Part shown: piece after piece, positions 17,211-25,121 of the stretch
Layout: each line of letters begins with the position of its first letter
Position numbering within the stretch: the stretch's first letter is position 1
Translations under genes and position numbers: made by a program
The notes under the pieces: model-generated
Seen by the model: only the letters and a program-made list of their open reading frames with translations
The model's database searches: none
What the model was told of the DNA's origin: nothing
DNA from: Halanaeroarchaeum sulfurireducens
GTDB lineage: Archaea; Halobacteriota; Halobacteria; Halobacteriales; Halobacteriaceae
DNA: 64,000 nt
Direction: 5' to 3'
Assembly: GCF_001011115.1 (NCBI RefSeq)
Contig: NZ_CP008874.1
Location: 1 to 64,000 of the forward strand

Positions 17211-19265
17211 TTAGCTAAGGCTGTCGTAGGTTTGAGCGCTAAACTGTGATAGGTTTTCCATTAGTCGGCGGCGTACGAGGCCAGTGAACTTCTCGTCTAA
17301 TGGTTCCCCGTCATCGTCGTTATGATTTTGGAGTTCAGCTTCCAGTCGATCGAGCAGTAGATAGTTCATAACTGCTTCTTGTCCCCACCGCACCAATAAT
17401 GCCACTTGATTGTCAATTGAATTGCGTCCATCCAGTTTCTCGGCGTAACGGTATTCAGGATGAGACGGGTTGGCGAGCAGAAGGAATGCGTCATCCCCTT
17501 CCTGCAATTCGTGGCGAAATTTCTCATCATCGGGGTCTGGGAACAGTTCGATATCTTCGATAAACGTTCTTTTTGGTTTACCCGTCTCCTCCTCAATCGT
17601 TTCACCAACGAAGAAGTACGTGTTGGTCGTATCGACTTCCTCGCCCGTTTGACCTGCTGAGTGAAGTTTTGCTCGAAATACAAATTTTCCTTCCTCAGAA
17701 GATGGATCGAACTCCCAACCATCGGCTCCTCCCGAAGTGTCTCCCTCAGCGACGGAGATGTTACGTGGTTTTAGTTCTGTGGTTCCGCTCTCTCCTTCGA
17801 CTTCCCCCTCTACTTCGTAGTCAGTTTCACCAGTGCCCTCTGGGTTATCTACTAAAACTCGAATGTCTATCGTCTCACCAGCGTCGAAGGTGCGTTGCTT
17901 AGTCCGGCACTTAAGTACTGGCTCTGGTTCTCCATCTTTTTTAACTGGACCCTCACTCTCACCATTTCCGTCGTTCTCTTCATCGACATAGATGTCTTCC
18001 GCCCCACTTTCAGACTCCTCATCGACATTAGGGTTTTCTACTGGTAGTTGACTTTGTGTCGGACCATCGAGCTGGGTGTCACCTGGTTCCTCTTGATTAG
18101 ACGGATCGTCGTCTTCAATAGCAAATTCAAGATCGCTCGCGTCAGTTGAAACGCCGAAGGGGTTTTCTTCCCATTGGTTCGTGAGCGTATCTAATGCACT
18201 CTCGACGATCTCATCTCTTTGTGCGATATTTGTCGGGCCAGCATGAAACTCATCGCGTTCGATCTGCTCGAACTTTCCTTTGATCCCCGCTGGTAAGACA
18301 CCACCAACCCATCCTGTATGTGCGTTGTTCTCATACTTAGGACAGAGAACGGATGCATCACAGAATCCAAACATCTCATCTATATGTTTGATCCGTTGAG
18401 GGCGGTATTGTTTCACTCGCATATAGGTCTGGCCCATTTTATTGTGCCGTTTGCACATGGCCATGCCCTCGAAAGGGATATCTTGCCCTTCGTTTTTGTA
18501 GACCACGGCGTCCTTCAAAACCTTCTGCTCGCCCACATGTTCGAATTCAATATCTCCTTCCCACAAGACTTCGAATTCGCTAAGATCCACTGGCTCGACC
18601 TCCTCTGTGACTCCATCGATCGTCACAAGAACAGTAACATCGTCATGTTCCAGCATTCGCTGGAATCGGGCCTTCACATGTTCGTGGACCCTTTCTCGGT
18701 CGGATAGCTTTAGAATTACGTTAGATTTGCAGTCTTTTACCGCGACGCGTGTTCCCTGCTGAGTTAGACTGTCTATCTGGTTATAGGGGGCCTGTTCAGC
18801 ACCTCGAACGACGAGCCCACCGTGGAAACCACCATGTTTTGTTTCGGCATAAGTCTCCTGACCGAGACCGCTAATGACGTGAAAGCCTCGCCCATATGCG
18901 CCACCAGCACCTCCGCTCTGTTTCTCATCGCCAGGGGTATCAAGGCCCGTAAACTCATTCCGGAAAATTTTCTCCGGCATCCCCCCGGCATTATCTTTCC
19001 AGATATATTCTCGTCTATTAATATCTATAGTCAGTTCGATAATCAGTTTCTGATCTTCAGGTATGATTCCGCGGTCGAATCGATTCGTAGCCCATGCGTC
19101 GTAGGAGTTCTGAATACTTTCACCTAGAACACCCTTCCAATGATTCGCGTAGTCATTGACTACCCGCTGAAGGGTATTAGCGATATCTTGTGATATTGGT
19201 TCTTTATTTTGTTCAAATTCAGAGTCGTCAATTCTGCCGTCCCCGTCTCTTCCGTCAGAGACCAT
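17211..19265 (-). CDS. GHKL ATPase (Hsp90/MutL/MORC-like)
   Basis: A 684-residue protein. Its N-terminal ~200 residues carry the GHKL ATP-binding motifs: N box GESIQNSYDA (Glu49, Asn53), G1 box DNAGGM (91-96) and G2 loop GGAGGAYGRGF (118-128). After a transducer-like region comes an acidic low-complexity linker (~385-450), a beta-sandwich-like domain (~455-560) and a helical end. MORC-like GHKL ATPases are known to associate with restriction-modification loci, matching the neighbours here. A TATA box at 19291-19304 fits the ATG at 19265; an ATG at 19286 would precede the transcription start. First gene of a three-gene operon. Confidence 0.8.
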   Translation of the reverse strand: MVSDGRDGDGRIDDSEFEQNKEPISQDIANTLQRVVNDYANHWKGVLGESIQNSYDAWATNRFDRGIIPEDQKLIIELTIDINRREYIWKDNAGGMPEKIFRNEFTGLDTPGDEKQSGGAGGAYGRGFHVISGLGQETYAETKHGGFHGGLVVRGAEQAPYNQIDSLTQQGTRVAVKDCKSNVILKLSDRERVHEHVKARFQRMLEHDDVTVLVTIDGVTEEVEPVDLSEFEVLWEGDIEFEHVGEQKVLKDAVVYKNEGQDIPFEGMAMCKRHNKMGQTYMRVKQYRPQRIKHIDEMFGFCDASVLCPKYENNAHTGWVGGVLPAGIKGKFEQIERDEFHAGPTNIAQRDEIVESALDTLTNQWEENPFGVSTDASDLEFAIEDDDPSNQEEPGDTQLDGPTQSQLPVENPNVDEESESGAEDIYVDEENDGNGESEGPVKKDGEPEPVLKCRTKQRTFDAGETIDIRVLVDNPEGTGETDYEVEGEVEGESGTTELKPRNISVAEGDTSGGADGWEFDPSSEEGKFVFRAKLHSAGQTGEEVDTTNTYFFVGETIEEETGKPKRTFIEDIELFPDPDDEKFRHELQEGDDAFLLLANPSHPEYRYAEKLDGRNSIDNQVALLVRWGQEAVMNYLLLDRLEAELQNHNDDDGEPLDEKFTGLVRRRLMENLSQFSAQTYDSLS

Positions 19266-19290
19266 TGTATGTCTATAAACTACCATGTAG

Positions 19291-19304
19291 TTATAATATT
19301 TAAG
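19291..19304 (-). promoter_or_regulatory. TATA box of the GHKL operon
   Basis: The minus strand reads CTTAAATATTATAA. A start about 25 bases downstream (~19274) gives a near-leaderless message for the ATG at 19265. Confidence 0.6.
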
Positions 19305-19416
19305 GGCTGGGGTAAAATAGGAGTAGTTTTAAGTTATTCAGACACGCCAAAAATTGAAACGGTTTTCCTATTTTAAATCCAATCTATATATGATTAATGA
19401 CTGCCGAACATTTTGC

Positions 19417-19442
19417 GGGGTTGGCATGCCTGGCATGGACCC
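19417..19442 (+). repeat. direct repeat, right boundary of accessory island
   Basis: GGGGTTGGCATGCCTGGCAT followed by GGACCC: a near-identical copy of 12187-12213. The GC-poor DNA of the island ends within about 100 bases of it. Confidence 0.8.
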
Positions 19443-19545
19443 CATTAGCGCGATTTAACTGGACACCCTCGCTCGAGACATGGCGCACTGCCAGAAAACA
19501 ACCACCGCGAACAGAACACAATCAGTCATCGTCGGGATCGGGAAG

Positions 19546-19809
19546 CTAACCAGCATCAAGGTCGCCGTTTAGGAAGGCCTCGCCCTCCTCGGTGATAGAA
19601 TAGAGTCCGTGACCCAGATTTTCAACCAGCCCCAGATCCACCAGAAACGAACGTCGAGAAGAAACGTCATTCCGGTCCCGATTGATCCCCGCCGCGCTGT
19701 GAATCGGATTCAAATTTCCTCGCTCCCGAAGTTTTTCGAGCACTGGGATATCGGTGGTGTCTGCAAAGCGGTCGTGACAATTGTCACGATATGATACTGC
19801 GTTGTGCAA
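19546..19809 (-). CDS. PhiH1 repressor-like winged-helix protein
   Basis: An 87-residue DNA-binding protein of the haloarchaeal virus PhiH1 repressor type: DIPVLEKLRERGNLNP as first helices, a recognition region around NRDRNDVSSRRSFLVDLGLV, and a wing GHGLYSITEEGEAFL. Such small regulators are common in mobile regions. A perfect 16-bp palindrome lies inside the first codons (19773-19788), so the true start might be downstream and the palindrome its operator. It lies just outside the island's right repeat. Confidence 0.7.
   Translation of the reverse strand: MHNAVSYRDNCHDRFADTTDIPVLEKLRERGNLNPIHSAAGINRDRNDVSSRRSFLVDLGLVENLGHGLYSITEEGEAFLNGDLDAG
19773..19788. promoter_or_regulatory. 16-bp perfect palindrome, candidate operator
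   Basis: CGTGACAATTGTCACG is a perfect inverted repeat at the 5' end of the PhiH1-like repressor gene. Placement suggests autoregulation; binding is not shown. Confidence 0.45.
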
Positions 19810-20009
19810 CTCTCACCCTCCGTGGCGGTGTGCAACTCCGGCCGGTGTCGGGGCGGAGGAATCATCAACTCTGCCAAAGGGATAGACGACGCGATCCCTG
19901 GAGAAAAATCGGAGAGTGATGGCACGAATGACGATCGATCACCCTCCCTCAGCCGGGCGGTTGCGGTGCTTCGGGTTGTGGTGGGGTGTAATCACCCCAA
20001 ACGGCGGAA

Positions 20010-20669
20010 TCAGAGCGTATTCACCGGCAGGATCCGATTCGGCACCCGATCCCGATACGCTCGATAGGCATCTCCATGCTTGTCGATCAGACGCTCTTCT
20101 TCCAGGAGTGCAAGGGATGCCCGAAGGGCCCACCAGAGCGGCGTGAGCGCGACGGCGTAGGCCGCGTTCAGCGCAATGGCCAGACCCAGCGCCCAGAGGA
20201 CGTCCCCCAGATACATCGGATGGCGGACGAGTCCATAGAGACCGTCGTCGATGACTGGTCGCCGCTGCTCATCGGTTTCGTCGGCGCGTTGGTTCGACCC
20301 CTTCCGGAGGCGAAACAGCGTCCAGGCGATGATCCCCGAACCGGCAATGAAAACCACTCCTCCGAGACCCCTCGCGAGCAGGGGTGGCAATCCGAGCGAG
20401 GGCTGCGGAAGAAACGGGATGAGCGCTCGCGGCCCGCCAAATCCGACGATTGCGGCGATGCCGGAGAGGGCGTAGGTTCGCCTGGCGAACTCCTGCCTGG
20501 AGGTGAAGACGGCGACCTCGACGAACAGCGTCGCGGTGGCCACGAGGGACCAGAAGAACACGTCCATCAGCGGGGGTGGTACCATCGGTGCCTGTAGGAT
20601 GCCCACCGGTGGCCAGTTCCTTCGATGTTTCGGCTCGTCCACCGAACTGAAATTTGATGCGTCGGTCAT
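20010..20669 (-). CDS. isoprenylcysteine carboxyl methyltransferase (ICMT)-like membrane protein
   Basis: A membrane protein of ~219 residues with about five hydrophobic segments. The C-terminal signature GLYGLVRHPMYLGDVLWALG and EEERLIDKHGDAYRAYRDRV is that of the ICMT/PEMT/NnrU methyltransferase superfamily, which uses SAM at the membrane surface. Archaea have no known prenylcysteine substrate for it, so the target may be a lipid or small molecule. Start is the ATG at 20669 or 20675; the longer frame upstream is Arg-rich and unlikely. Confidence 0.75.
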   Translation of the reverse strand: MTDASNFSSVDEPKHRRNWPPVGILQAPMVPPPLMDVFFWSLVATATLFVEVAVFTSRQEFARRTYALSGIAAIVGFGGPRALIPFLPQPSLGLPPLLARGLGGVVFIAGSGIIAWTLFRLRKGSNQRADETDEQRRPVIDDGLYGLVRHPMYLGDVLWALGLAIALNAAYAVALTPLWWALRASLALLEEERLIDKHGDAYRAYRDRVPNRILPVNTL

Positions 20670-20675
20670 GCGCAT

Positions 20676-21509
20676 GGGCGAATGAAGGTTCGCAGAATGT
20701 TCACCGGGTCTGCCGGGCGACTGAGAGCGTCGTTCGAGTCCGTTCCTGCGGAGACCCCCATTCCTCGGGGACACTGAAACGACCGAGGCGGTGTCTTCAA
20801 ACTGCGTCCTCGAAACAGGAGGTCGCCTTCGAAGAGCGAACCGCAGCTGCGGTGAGCGTGAAGGGCGCGTTGCCAGCAAACTCGACGAGATCGTCACCGT
20901 CGAATGGAGTGGCCCACTCGACTATCTCGAACCACTGCAAGGACCGCCCCACGAAAAACTCCGTAGTGGTCCGTTCCGACTCGGATGTCGTGCTGACCGC
21001 CACCGAACAAATGCGGTCCCTTCTGTAGATTCGAAAACGTGGTGGTGATGCCTACCGGAGTGACGACGATTGAAATCCCCTATCTTTAGCAACGAATTTT
21101 GGCCAATATCGAGTTTCATTTCGAATCCAGATGAACGGGAACGGTGGACTGATACTGTTCGGCCCTATCGACCACCCCATCAAATCAATATCAAAAACCG
21201 CAAATTCGTCCCGGCGAAACCGAATCTCCGCATATAATCTCCGGGGCGGTGTTGAAACGGCGGGCCAGCTACGCGGAAACAAAAGGTACCGCCGGCAGAA
21301 ACAAATTCTCCCATATCTCGCGATTCTCGGACACTACTGGAGCGATATCGTCTCGTCGTTCGGTCGGTGGCGCTCGAAGGCCGACTGGACTTCAGCCCAA
21401 TCGATCGGTGGTTCGACGGGTCCGACTGCCGCCCGAAAGCCAGCTAATTCCTCGGAACATCTGTCCGTCCAATTCGGTTCGGCTACCGCCTCGAGCGCAC
21501 CCCGAGTGT
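20676..21509. other. region without an intact gene
   Basis: About 830 bases with no convincing gene. A 68-codon minus-strand frame at 20797-21003 (QWFEIVEWATPFDGDDLVEF) has an acidic haloarchaeal look, but no family is recognised and its flanks do not continue the frame. With a transposon-broken gene next door, this is probably decayed DNA. Confidence 0.5.
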
Positions 21510-21757
21510 CGCATCGAGCTAAAGCAGTCCGTGATCGGCGGATGGATCCTCGGTGCGATGGTCGCGGGGGTCGGGCTCGGATCCGTTGGTCCCGCGGTGA
21601 CCCGACCGACTCAGGACCTCCATCTGGTCGAAATCGGACTCATCCTCATAATTGTATCCGCCGCTCGCGAAGGTCAACTACGAACGCTTGCTGACCGCCT
21701 TTCGGAACACGACGGTACTCGGGCTGAGTCCGGTACAGAACTGGCTCATCGGCTTGT
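21510..21757 (+). pseudogene. broken ACR3 arsenite transporter, N-terminal part
   Basis: One frame reads KQSVIGGWILGAMVAGVGLG and RPTQDLHLVEIGLIL, the first membrane helices of ACR3 arsenite permeases. After a small frameshift near 21655 the next frame continues [20 protein letters not shown] and [12 protein letters not shown], the following ACR3 segment. Similarity stops where the TnpB element begins, and I find no continuation beyond its other end. Two lesions (frameshift and truncation) mean it is not functional. Its true start is not determinable. Confidence 0.7.
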
Positions 21758-21773
21758 CCAACTTGTCAACTAC

Positions 21774-21808
21774 CCCACCCTAAGCGCCTTCGGCGCTTTG
21801 AGGGTGGG
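21774..21808 (-). ncRNA. TnpB right-end hairpin / omega RNA scaffold
   Basis: A long stem closes at the tnpB 3' end. In IS605-family elements this region is transcribed as the 3' part of the omega RNA, whose guide lies just beyond the element end, here antisense to the ACR3 remnant. Folding is seen; RNA production is inferred from the family. Confidence 0.5.
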
Positions 21809-23033
21809 GCTTGTCCGTGAACTCGGCCTCGAACCCATCAGGGTAGGCGGTAAATCCGCGCTTCGGCTTCACCGTTCCAGACTTTAGGGCGAGCTGACTG
21901 TCGCCCGTCCGCCGAGACGACTGTCGGCCTCGACGGACGTACCGCATACCGATGTTCTTCGCCGCGTTATAGTCGGCGTTCGCTTCCGATCCGCATTTCA
22001 CGCATCGAAAGTCGTTGCGCGACGGGCGATTCTCGTCTGCCGTGAATCCACACTCAGAACACCGCTTCGACGTGTACGCCGACCCGACTTGCTTCACCGA
22101 GATCCCGACCGATTCGGCTTTGTACCCAACGTATTCGTAGAGCGTTCGGAACGCCCACTTGTGACCCCACGACGCGCCGGTACGGTCGCGGATATGAGTC
22201 AGGTTCTCGAACGCAATAATATCGCAATCGTAACGGAGTGCTTCGTCTATCAGCGCGTTCGACGCCCGGTGAAGCACGTCACGAACGTAGCGTAGTTCTC
22301 GGCCACTCGCCTGTTCGAGTGTCCGGTGGGCGCTTCGCGTGCCAGTCTGTTGGAGTTCGGCGCGTACCTTCTCGAACTCACGGAGGTTATGCGTCAACTC
22401 CCGCCCGCTGAAGAAGTAGGCGGTGCTGGTGACGGCGAGGTTTTCGATACCGAGGTCAACCCCGAGAACCGTTCCGTCCTCGGCGGTGTTCCGTTCGGTT
22501 TCGTTCTTGTATCGGCGGAAGCCGATATGCAAGAAGAACTCGCCGTTTCGGGCGGTGAGCGTGCTTTCCGTAACACTCCATTCCTCCGAGTCGAGGTACT
22601 GTCGCTGATAGCCATCATCGGCGTCGGGAAGGTCGAGCGGACACCGAACCCGACTCTCTGTTGTAGAGAGAGATACGGTGTCATCATCGAACACCGTCAT
22701 CGTCCGCGTATCGTACTTCACGGTCGGCGCGGTGAACGTCGGCTTGCTGACCTTCTTGCCTTTGGACCGGCGTTCGATACAGCCGGTGATGGCTTGCGCG
22801 GCTTGGTGGGTGGCGAGAATCGCGTGCTGACTGCCGAGGTCGGTGTCTTCGCGTACAGAATCGTAGGCGAGGGGTTGCACATCGCTCTTGGTGTTACACC
22901 GTCCCCACGCAAGATCTGTAGCGATTTGGCATCCCCGTTTCCACTCGGTGATGGTGTCTTCGAGCAGATCGCGTTGCTCGCCATCTACCGAGAGGTGGGT
23001 GATTGCCGTCCGACGCACGTAGTCGTCTGCCAC
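21780..23033 (-). CDS. tnpB: TnpB, RNA-guided RuvC-like nuclease
   Basis: A 417-residue protein starting from GTG at 23033. The split RuvC site is complete: [10 protein letters not shown] (Asp), [11 protein letters not shown] (Glu) and [11 protein letters not shown] (Asp). Between the last two lies a four-Cys zinc finger, CSECG ... CVKCG. TnpB proteins cut DNA guided by an RNA from the element's right end and are the ancestors of Cas12. All key residues are present, so it may be active. The frame is open upstream of the GTG, but that part matches element-end DNA. Confidence 0.9.
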   Translation of the reverse strand: MADDYVRRTAITHLSVDGEQRDLLEDTITEWKRGCQIATDLAWGRCNTKSDVQPLAYDSVREDTDLGSQHAILATHQAAQAITGCIERRSKGKKVSKPTFTAPTVKYDTRTMTVFDDDTVSLSTTESRVRCPLDLPDADDGYQRQYLDSEEWSVTESTLTARNGEFFLHIGFRRYKNETERNTAEDGTVLGVDLGIENLAVTSTAYFFSGRELTHNLREFEKVRAELQQTGTRSAHRTLEQASGRELRYVRDVLHRASNALIDEALRYDCDIIAFENLTHIRDRTGASWGHKWAFRTLYEYVGYKAESVGISVKQVGSAYTSKRCSECGFTADENRPSRNDFRCVKCGSEANADYNAAKNIGMRYVRRGRQSSRRTGDSQLALKSGTVKPKRGFTAYPDGFEAEFTDKPHPQSAEGA

Positions 23034-23315
23034 ATATTCAATGTAGCTTAGCGGGTACTTATAGGATAGTGGTTGCGCCCTGCTTCGCAACGCGCTCCTC
23101 CCCTCCCTACTCGCTCACTTCGCTCGCTCCTTGAGGAAGGGGACTCCGCGCTACCGTTTAGTTGAAAAACCCTCCCTTTTAAACGATACCCTAATGCCCT
23201 CGGTGAGATGAATTGGGTTTTCTCACGTCTATGGTGTTACGTCTATCGTACTGGCGGACCCATGTGCCACCCCCTCGCATACCCTCATTGCTGGTGCTGG
23301 TGCAAGAAAATCGTT

Positions 23316-23579
23316 CTACTCCGACCCGTCGCCCGACTCGTGGCTCACTTCCATGATCTCCGCCGCTACGTCTTTTACGTACTGCTGGTGGGAAGCCGAT
23401 GTCTGGACGCTTTGAGCTGCATCGAGTTGGTCGTTGACGACCGCGTTCTGTTGTGGCCCCCACGTCTCGGGGGACTCCGACTCGATGTATTCGACCCAAC
23501 GCTTGATGCCCTCGATGCGTTGCTCGCGGTTGCGTTCGTGCTTCGTCTCGAGGTGTTCACGCGCGTTTGAGTCGGTCAT
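23316..23579 (-). CDS. small partner of nucleotidyltransferase-like protein
   Basis: An 87-residue, highly charged, probably helical protein (MTDSNAREHLETKHERNREQ). It overlaps the end of the upstream nucleotidyltransferase gene by 23 bases (38 if the ATG at 23594 is used), so the two are translationally coupled. I recognise no HEPN motif (Rx4-6H), so it is not an ordinary HEPN partner. It may be the second component of a DUF6036-type pair. Confidence 0.6.
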   Translation of the reverse strand: MTDSNAREHLETKHERNREQRIEGIKRWVEYIESESPETWGPQQNAVVNDQLDAAQSVQTSASHQQYVKDVAAEIMEVSHESGDGSE

Positions 23580-24159
23580 ATTCGTCTTCGACATCGAGTC
23601 GCCGTACCCACTCTTCGAGGCGAGGGCCACTAAGACTTTCCTCGAAGAGCGTGTAGAGATGAACCGCGTCCTCGATATCTTTCTGTGCCCCGCGGTGGAG
23701 CTTGTAGGCGATCTGGAGTTCTAACGGTCCGATCGGAATTACGTTCCCATCGATACGGGCTCTGATCGCGTTTTCGAGGGACGCGCGGTCGAACTCGTCG
23801 CGGACGAACTTGAGTTCGAGGTGGGGTGTAATCTGGTCCTCCGGTGCGACCCAGATGTTATCCCCGTTGTCGAGCATCTCGTACAGAGATGTGAGGGGCA
23901 TCGCCGGTCCCCAGAACCCCGATTCCTCGAGAGCTGCGGCGAGTGTCTGTGCGGTCTCTTCGTCGACCCGTTCGATGAGGACGTCGATATCTTCGGTTGA
24001 CCGAGCCCGACCAGCGAGAATAGAGACATAGCCCGCGATGTAGACGTGCGAAATGTCGAATCGACGGAGAATGTGGGAGAAATCTATTGCTAACTCGTCG
24101 AGATGGTTCGGCTCACGCTCGACGACCAGCATTCCATTTCGGAGGTCGATACCGCCCAT
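23557..24159 (-). CDS. nucleotidyltransferase-fold protein (DUF6036-like)
   Basis: A 200-residue protein. The core GYVSILAGRARSTEDIDVLIE has the strand, Gly loop and D-x-D pattern of pol-beta-type minimal nucleotidyltransferases (here S-T-E-DIDV), as in DUF6036 and AbiEii relatives. A later ELKFVRDEFD may supply the third acidic residue. Such proteins occur in toxin-antitoxin and abortive-infection pairs. A TATA-like ATAATTTATG on the minus strand sits ~28 bases before the ATG. Confidence 0.7.
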   Translation of the reverse strand: MGGIDLRNGMLVVEREPNHLDELAIDFSHILRRFDISHVYIAGYVSILAGRARSTEDIDVLIERVDEETAQTLAAALEESGFWGPAMPLTSLYEMLDNGDNIWVAPEDQITPHLELKFVRDEFDRASLENAIRARIDGNVIPIGPLELQIAYKLHRGAQKDIEDAVHLYTLFEESLSGPRLEEWVRRLDVEDEYDRLKRA

Positions 24160-24234
24160 AGATGTTCGTTAGCAGGCGGGAGCATAAATTATCGGGAGCC
24201 GAGGGATCCGGGACGGCTCCCTTGGGCTGACTGG

Positions 24235-24393
24235 TTATGTCGGAGCGTCGTATCGAATTCCACTCCCCCGGAGACCCTGTTCTGCGAGCCCTCGAATCTC
24301 ACTTGCCACGTCGTACTCTCTTCCCAGGAGAACCGAGAGGTCCGACTGGGTGAGCGTCCCGTCGAAGTCGAGGGCAACGAGCGTCATGGACAT
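24235..24393 (-). pseudogene. truncated HAD phosphatase (SerB-like), N-terminal fragment
   Basis: A 52-codon frame reads MTLVALDFDGTLTQSDLSVL and then reaches a stop. DFDGT is HAD motif I, and the start resembles haloarchaeal phosphoserine phosphatase, which is about 210 residues long. All later motifs are missing, so this is a 5' fragment. It lies at the edge of the mobile patchwork. Confidence 0.6.
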
Positions 24394-24493
24394 TCCATAT
24401 TTTCAGTTGTACATTTGATATGTATTCCCCAATTTTCACGAAGTGGGAATGTCCATCTCGATTAACGTTACTCCACTTTGATATTTTGGTCAG

Positions 24494-24946
24494 ATGAACT
24501 TCGACGAATTCACCGGTACGGTGCAGCATCGACTCGAACTGCCGGGAACTGGCGAGACGGTGCGGACGATCCGAGCGACGTTGATGACGCTGGGCCAACG
24601 CCTTCCGGAGGGCAATGCGGAGGATCTCGCCGCCTCGCTGCCCATGGAAATCAAGTGGTACATGACTGGGGCGGTTGACGACCACGGCCAGCGCTTCGAC
24701 TGGTCGGAGTTCGTCGACCGGGTCAGTGAGATCGAACGGAGCGAGCCGGTGGATGCGGCCTATCACGCTCGCGTTGTCATCGATCTCGTCCACACGCTCG
24801 TCCCGGAGTCCGACTTCCGCCAGTTGCGCGAAGCACTGCCCGAAAGCGAGGACGACGAGAACTGGCGCAAACTCTTCGAAGTCGTCGACCAGGGTGGCTG
24901 GGGCGAAGGACGAGAGTCACAGACCGGTGGCGGACCCCAGAGCTGA
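24494..24946 (+). CDS. DUF2267 protein
   Basis: A 150-residue helical protein of the DUF2267 family, recognised by MNFDEFTGTVQHRLEL, RATLMTLGQRLPEGNAEDLA and SLPMEIKWYM, followed by a second helical repeat FDWSEFVDRVSEIE ... LREALPE. The family is widespread in haloarchaea and bacteria and often co-occurs with stress genes. Its function is unknown. The last ~15 residues are Gly-rich and disordered. Confidence 0.85.
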   Translation: MNFDEFTGTVQHRLELPGTGETVRTIRATLMTLGQRLPEGNAEDLAASLPMEIKWYMTGAVDDHGQRFDWSEFVDRVSEIERSEPVDAAYHARVVIDLVHTLVPESDFRQLREALPESEDDENWRKLFEVVDQGGWGEGRESQTGGGPQS

Positions 24947-25121
24947 TACTCCCAGAAATAGCAGTACGATCATTTCGAAGATGACAGATCCCCTCTCAGG
25001 TCACGGTCAATCATCGCCTGAGCGATACCCGTGAATGGACGTCCACCGGTCGAGACACGAACCAATCGATGGGTTGGGCCGTCCGGCAGAACTATATCTG
25101 AATATAATAGTACGTTAACAT

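Larger units (their letters stand above)
21758..23170 (-). mobile_element. IS1341-type (IS200/IS605 family) element
   Basis: A stand-alone tnpB element without tnpA. The right end is marked by a strong hairpin at 21774-21808 (CCACCC...GGGTGG with an inner GCGCC/GGCGC helix), overlapping the tnpB stop. The left end lies after an inverted-repeat-rich stretch at ~23050-23170. Exact ends are approximate. It interrupts the ACR3 remnant. Confidence 0.7.

Noticed and set aside
12187-19442. Island integrated into a tRNA gene
   Set aside because: The direct repeat has no T-loop or acceptor-like sequence; the only tRNA is at 9995-10067, outside the island.
20797-21003. 68-codon minus-strand frame as a gene
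   Set aside because: Its composition looks protein-like but there is no family match, and the surrounding DNA is decayed.
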